Part shown: piece by piece, positions 61,945 to 64,000 of the stretch
How positions within the stretch are numbered: the stretch's first letter is position 1
How the letters are laid out: every line of letters starts with the position of its first letter
Assembly: GCF_038443385.1 (NCBI RefSeq)
Contig: NZ_CP151726.1
Span: 9,486,001 to 9,550,000, forward strand
Reading direction: 5' to 3'
Origin: Stieleria varia
Lineage (GTDB): Bacteria; Planctomycetota; Planctomycetia; Pirellulales; Pirellulaceae
DNA length: 64,000 bases
Translations under genes and position numbers: made by a program
Notes under the pieces: generated by a model
What the model was told of the DNA's origin: nothing
The model's input: only the letters and a program-made list of their open reading frames with translations
Database searches by the model: none

Positions 61945-64000
61945 TCAATCATACTCATCGACTTGGGTGTCATTGCCACCTCGGTTTGCTCTGCCGCCCC
62001 TCAATCCGTTGGGTTGGCTGATGGCGATGAGGCTGATGGAGAGATCCGCGTTGACGGCTTCGGCGAGCTGCTCGCACAGTGCCATTGGGCTCGTCGCGTC
62101 GCCTTCCTCGGCCTCGTCAAGTCGATTCTTGACGTGCAGCCGATCGAGTGATTCCGGCATCACCTCGTAGGCATTGGAGTACCAGGCGACCGCGCGATCC
62201 TGAGCGGCTTGGCGATATGCACCGCGGGCACGGCGACTGAGATTCCACCAGCCATCGCCGATCGCAACGCTATCGACATAACTCTTGCTTCCTTGCAAAT
62301 CCAGTTTCGCAATCTCCATCACCTCTTCGTTCCCCCCCTCGGCGATCAATGGCAGACCGGTACCCCAATCGCCTTTGATGAAGCACAGAAAACGCCCAAA
62401 GGCCGCGCCGGCTTCGACATTCGCAGGGTCATTTCGATAAATCGATAGGGCTTCCGCGGCTTTGTCGAACTCCTTTTGGGCCGCCAGGATCTGAGATTTG
62501 ACCTTGTTGAGTAAACGTGGGATGTCTTCATCACGTTGCTGCCCCGTCAAACGATAGGCCAGACGCGCCACCGCAGCGGCTTGCAAGAAATCGTTGTCGA
62601 CGACCCCGGCGTGGATGACGTGTGCGGCGCGAGTGATGATGGGGTTTCCATCAACTGAGTCAGGATCACGACCGGACAACGCATCGTTGAACGCGAGCAA
62701 CCACTCGACGGTTTCGTCATACGCGTCGACTTCGAAGCGTCCGACGCGCTGGTCAATTCCTTGAATGAGCTCCGCCGCGCCGCCGGAGTCGACAGCCAGT
62801 CGCAGAGCAGCGGTCTGCAGGGCGTAGGCTCCCGCGACATCGTCCTCCATCGCCATGGCTTGTGCCAGCAAAGTCTTTGCAAGCTCTCGTTTGTCATCGT
62901 CGTACCTGGCTTCGCGAATCTGCTCGGCGAACACTTTGCGAAGCTTTTCTTGTGCGATGGCCAAATCGGCTGCACTGGGAACGGTCTCACGGACCACGAC
63001 GGGTTCCGGTGCGACCGGGGCTTGTTCGGGTGGTCCACTGGGCAATCTGGAGTTGTCGTCGAGCATCTCCTCCGGTTTGGTAGACGTTGCAACAGCGGCT
63101 TCAGAGACTTCGGAGATCGTTATTTCGCGGTGAATCTTTCCTGCGAGTTGACCGTCGCCTTTGTCACAGGTCAACGCATTGAAGACTTCTATGTTGGAAA
63201 GGCCAGATGAAATCAGAACCGGCCAGCCGTTTGCCCACGCCGCGTAGGTTCCGTCTTTCCTCAGTCCGCCCAACACGGTCTTGAAGTCCGTGTCGAACGA
63301 ATAAGAAAAGTCATCCGGTTTGGTCCACTCGACCGCCATGCTGTCAGGGACTTCGAGCAGTAGGATCGTGTTCTCCACTCCGTCCTCGATGCGATTGAAT
63401 CGTCGAACTTGAGTACCTTGTTCGAAAATGGCGTCTGATCCACACGGGACCAAATAGTTGGTCTTGGTGTCAAAACGCTCTGGAGACACGTATTCGTCCG
63501 GGATGTACTGCAACAGCGAAAGATTGGGTTCTTTATTCCACGGTTTTTCGGGGTCAAATTTCTTGTAGAGTTCCTCGTAACCTAGATAGGGAAGCAACTC
63601 GACTCGCCACGAAAGCGTCGCGATCCCGTTTCCTGCCACGCGGTATCGAACGGGAAAGCCAGCATACTTGACCGAGTGTTTTTGCAGTGCATCGGCAATC
63701 TTTTCAATGTTGGAAACCGCGCGTTTGCGTCGCTCGGTGTCATTGAGCGGTTCGGCGGGAACCCGCTCGCTGATCGGCAGTAATGCGGGTTTCGCCGGCT
63801 CACCGGCGTCGCCGCTGGCAGTGGACTCGTCCGTTTTCGTAGCAACGTCTGATGCGGGCATCGCCCCAGGTTGCTCGTTGACGACGGGTGCCGGCGGCGG
63901 CGTGTCAGGCTTTTCATCTTGATCTTTCATTGCTTGATTGCGTGCCTGGCGTGCCTTGGCAGCCGCCATCATGCGATCGGCTTGGCTTTGTCCACAACCG
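61945..64000 (-). CDS. Probable lipoprotein with DUF1559-like domain (5' end outside window)
   Basis: The frame is open to the window edge. Residues before the first internal ATG (63972) read GCGQSQADRMMAAAKAR, resembling a lipobox Cys, so the start is outside and the protein is probably a lipoprotein. A Pro/Ala-rich linker is followed by a DUF1559-like region (about 85-280 from ATG 63972: SWRVELLPYLGYEELYKKF, FDTKTNYLVPCGSDAIFEQG), then an extended helical, TPR-like C-terminal region (from about 335). DUF1559 proteins are greatly expanded in planctomycetes and their function is unknown. It is separated from the polysaccharide cluster by 171 bp. Confidence 0.8.
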   Translation of the reverse strand, partial: GCGQSQADRMMAAAKARQARNQAMKDQDEKPDTPPPAPVVNEQPGAMPASDVATKTDESTASGDAGEPAKPALLPISERVPAEPLNDTERRKRAVSNIEKIADALQKHSVKYAGFPVRYRVAGNGIATLSWRVELLPYLGYEELYKKFDPEKPWNKEPNLSLLQYIPDEYVSPERFDTKTNYLVPCGSDAIFEQGTQVRRFNRIEDGVENTILLLEVPDSMAVEWTKPDDFSYSFDTDFKTVLGGLRKDGTYAAWANGWPVLISSGLSNIEVFNALTCDKGDGQLAGKIHREITISEVSEAAVATSTKPEEMLDDNSRLPSGPPEQAPVAPEPVVVRETVPSAADLAIAQEKLRKVFAEQIREARYDDDKRELAKTLLAQAMAMEDDVAGAYALQTAALRLAVDSGGAAELIQGIDQRVGRFEVDAYDETVEWLLAFNDALSGRDPDSVDGNPIITRAAHVIHAGVVDNDFLQAAAVARLAYRLTGQQRDEDIPRLLNKVKSQILAAQKEFDKAAEALSIYRNDPANVEAGAAFGRFLCFIKGDWGTGLPLIAEGGNEEVMEIAKLDLQGSKSYVDSVAIGDGWWNLSRRARGAYRQAAQDRAVAWYSNAYEVMPESLDRLHVKNRLDEAEEGDATSPMALCEQLAEAVNADLSISLIAISQPNGLRGGRANRGGNDTQVDEYD

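Overview
This window reads as a chromosomal segment of a planctomycete, probably a Pirellulaceae member (Rhodopirellula/Stieleria-like). That is an inference from gene content. The evidence is a giant dockerin-bearing surface protein with a planctomycete-type N-terminal motif, serine/threonine kinases with C-terminal membrane segments, a kinase fused to a formylglycine-enzyme-like domain, a DUF1559-like protein, Tat/Sec-secreted small proteins, GTG and TTG starts, and moderately high G+C. No rRNA, tRNA or CRISPR array was seen.

Layout. 1-6.6 kb: two adjacent trypsin/HtrA-like proteins (one apparently a pseudoprotease with its PDZ domain inside the protease fold), a fructosamine-kinase homologue, then hisF, purH and trpC. 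6.7-13.1 kb: a 2120-residue secreted multidomain protein on the minus strand. 13.5-20.4 kb: an ECF sigma factor divergent from a large kinase-FGE fusion split by an ISKra4-like element with a perfect 9-bp target duplication. 20.6-34.4 kb is the accessory region. It holds a DUF4870 protein, an IS50-like IS nested in a MITE, a YD-repeat (RHS) protein with a lower-G+C C-terminal cassette and an overlapping downstream gene (candidate toxin and immunity), two decayed REP-associated transposases (RAYTs), remnants of an ExeA/CHC2 transposition module, and many palindromic repeats. 34.4-44.9 kb is core: rplA-rplJ-rplL, a CinA-domain gene, recA, a DinG-like helicase, lnt and a second kinase. 45-57 kb: a DapL-like aminotransferase, small secreted proteins, an acyltransferase, a sugar isomerase/epimerase-like protein, a PmtA-like methyltransferase, ExbD, a PP2C phosphatase, an EamA transporter and a YgiQ radical-SAM protein. 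57.4-61.8 kb: a minus-strand surface-polysaccharide cluster (FkbM methyltransferase, flippase, methyltransferase, glycosyltransferase). 61.9-64 kb: a DUF1559-like probable lipoprotein running off the right edge.

Two patterns cross the window. First, small palindromic elements: a MITE family of about 225 bp in five copies, all beside gene 3' ends, plus at least six other REP-like hairpin families. Second, short in-phase tandem duplications (9-26 bp) concentrated at gene ends, in several cases copying the stop codon itself. The best candidates for new biology are the RHS toxin/immunity cassette, the PDZ-in-protease pseudoenzyme, and the repeat traffic around the RAYT remnants.
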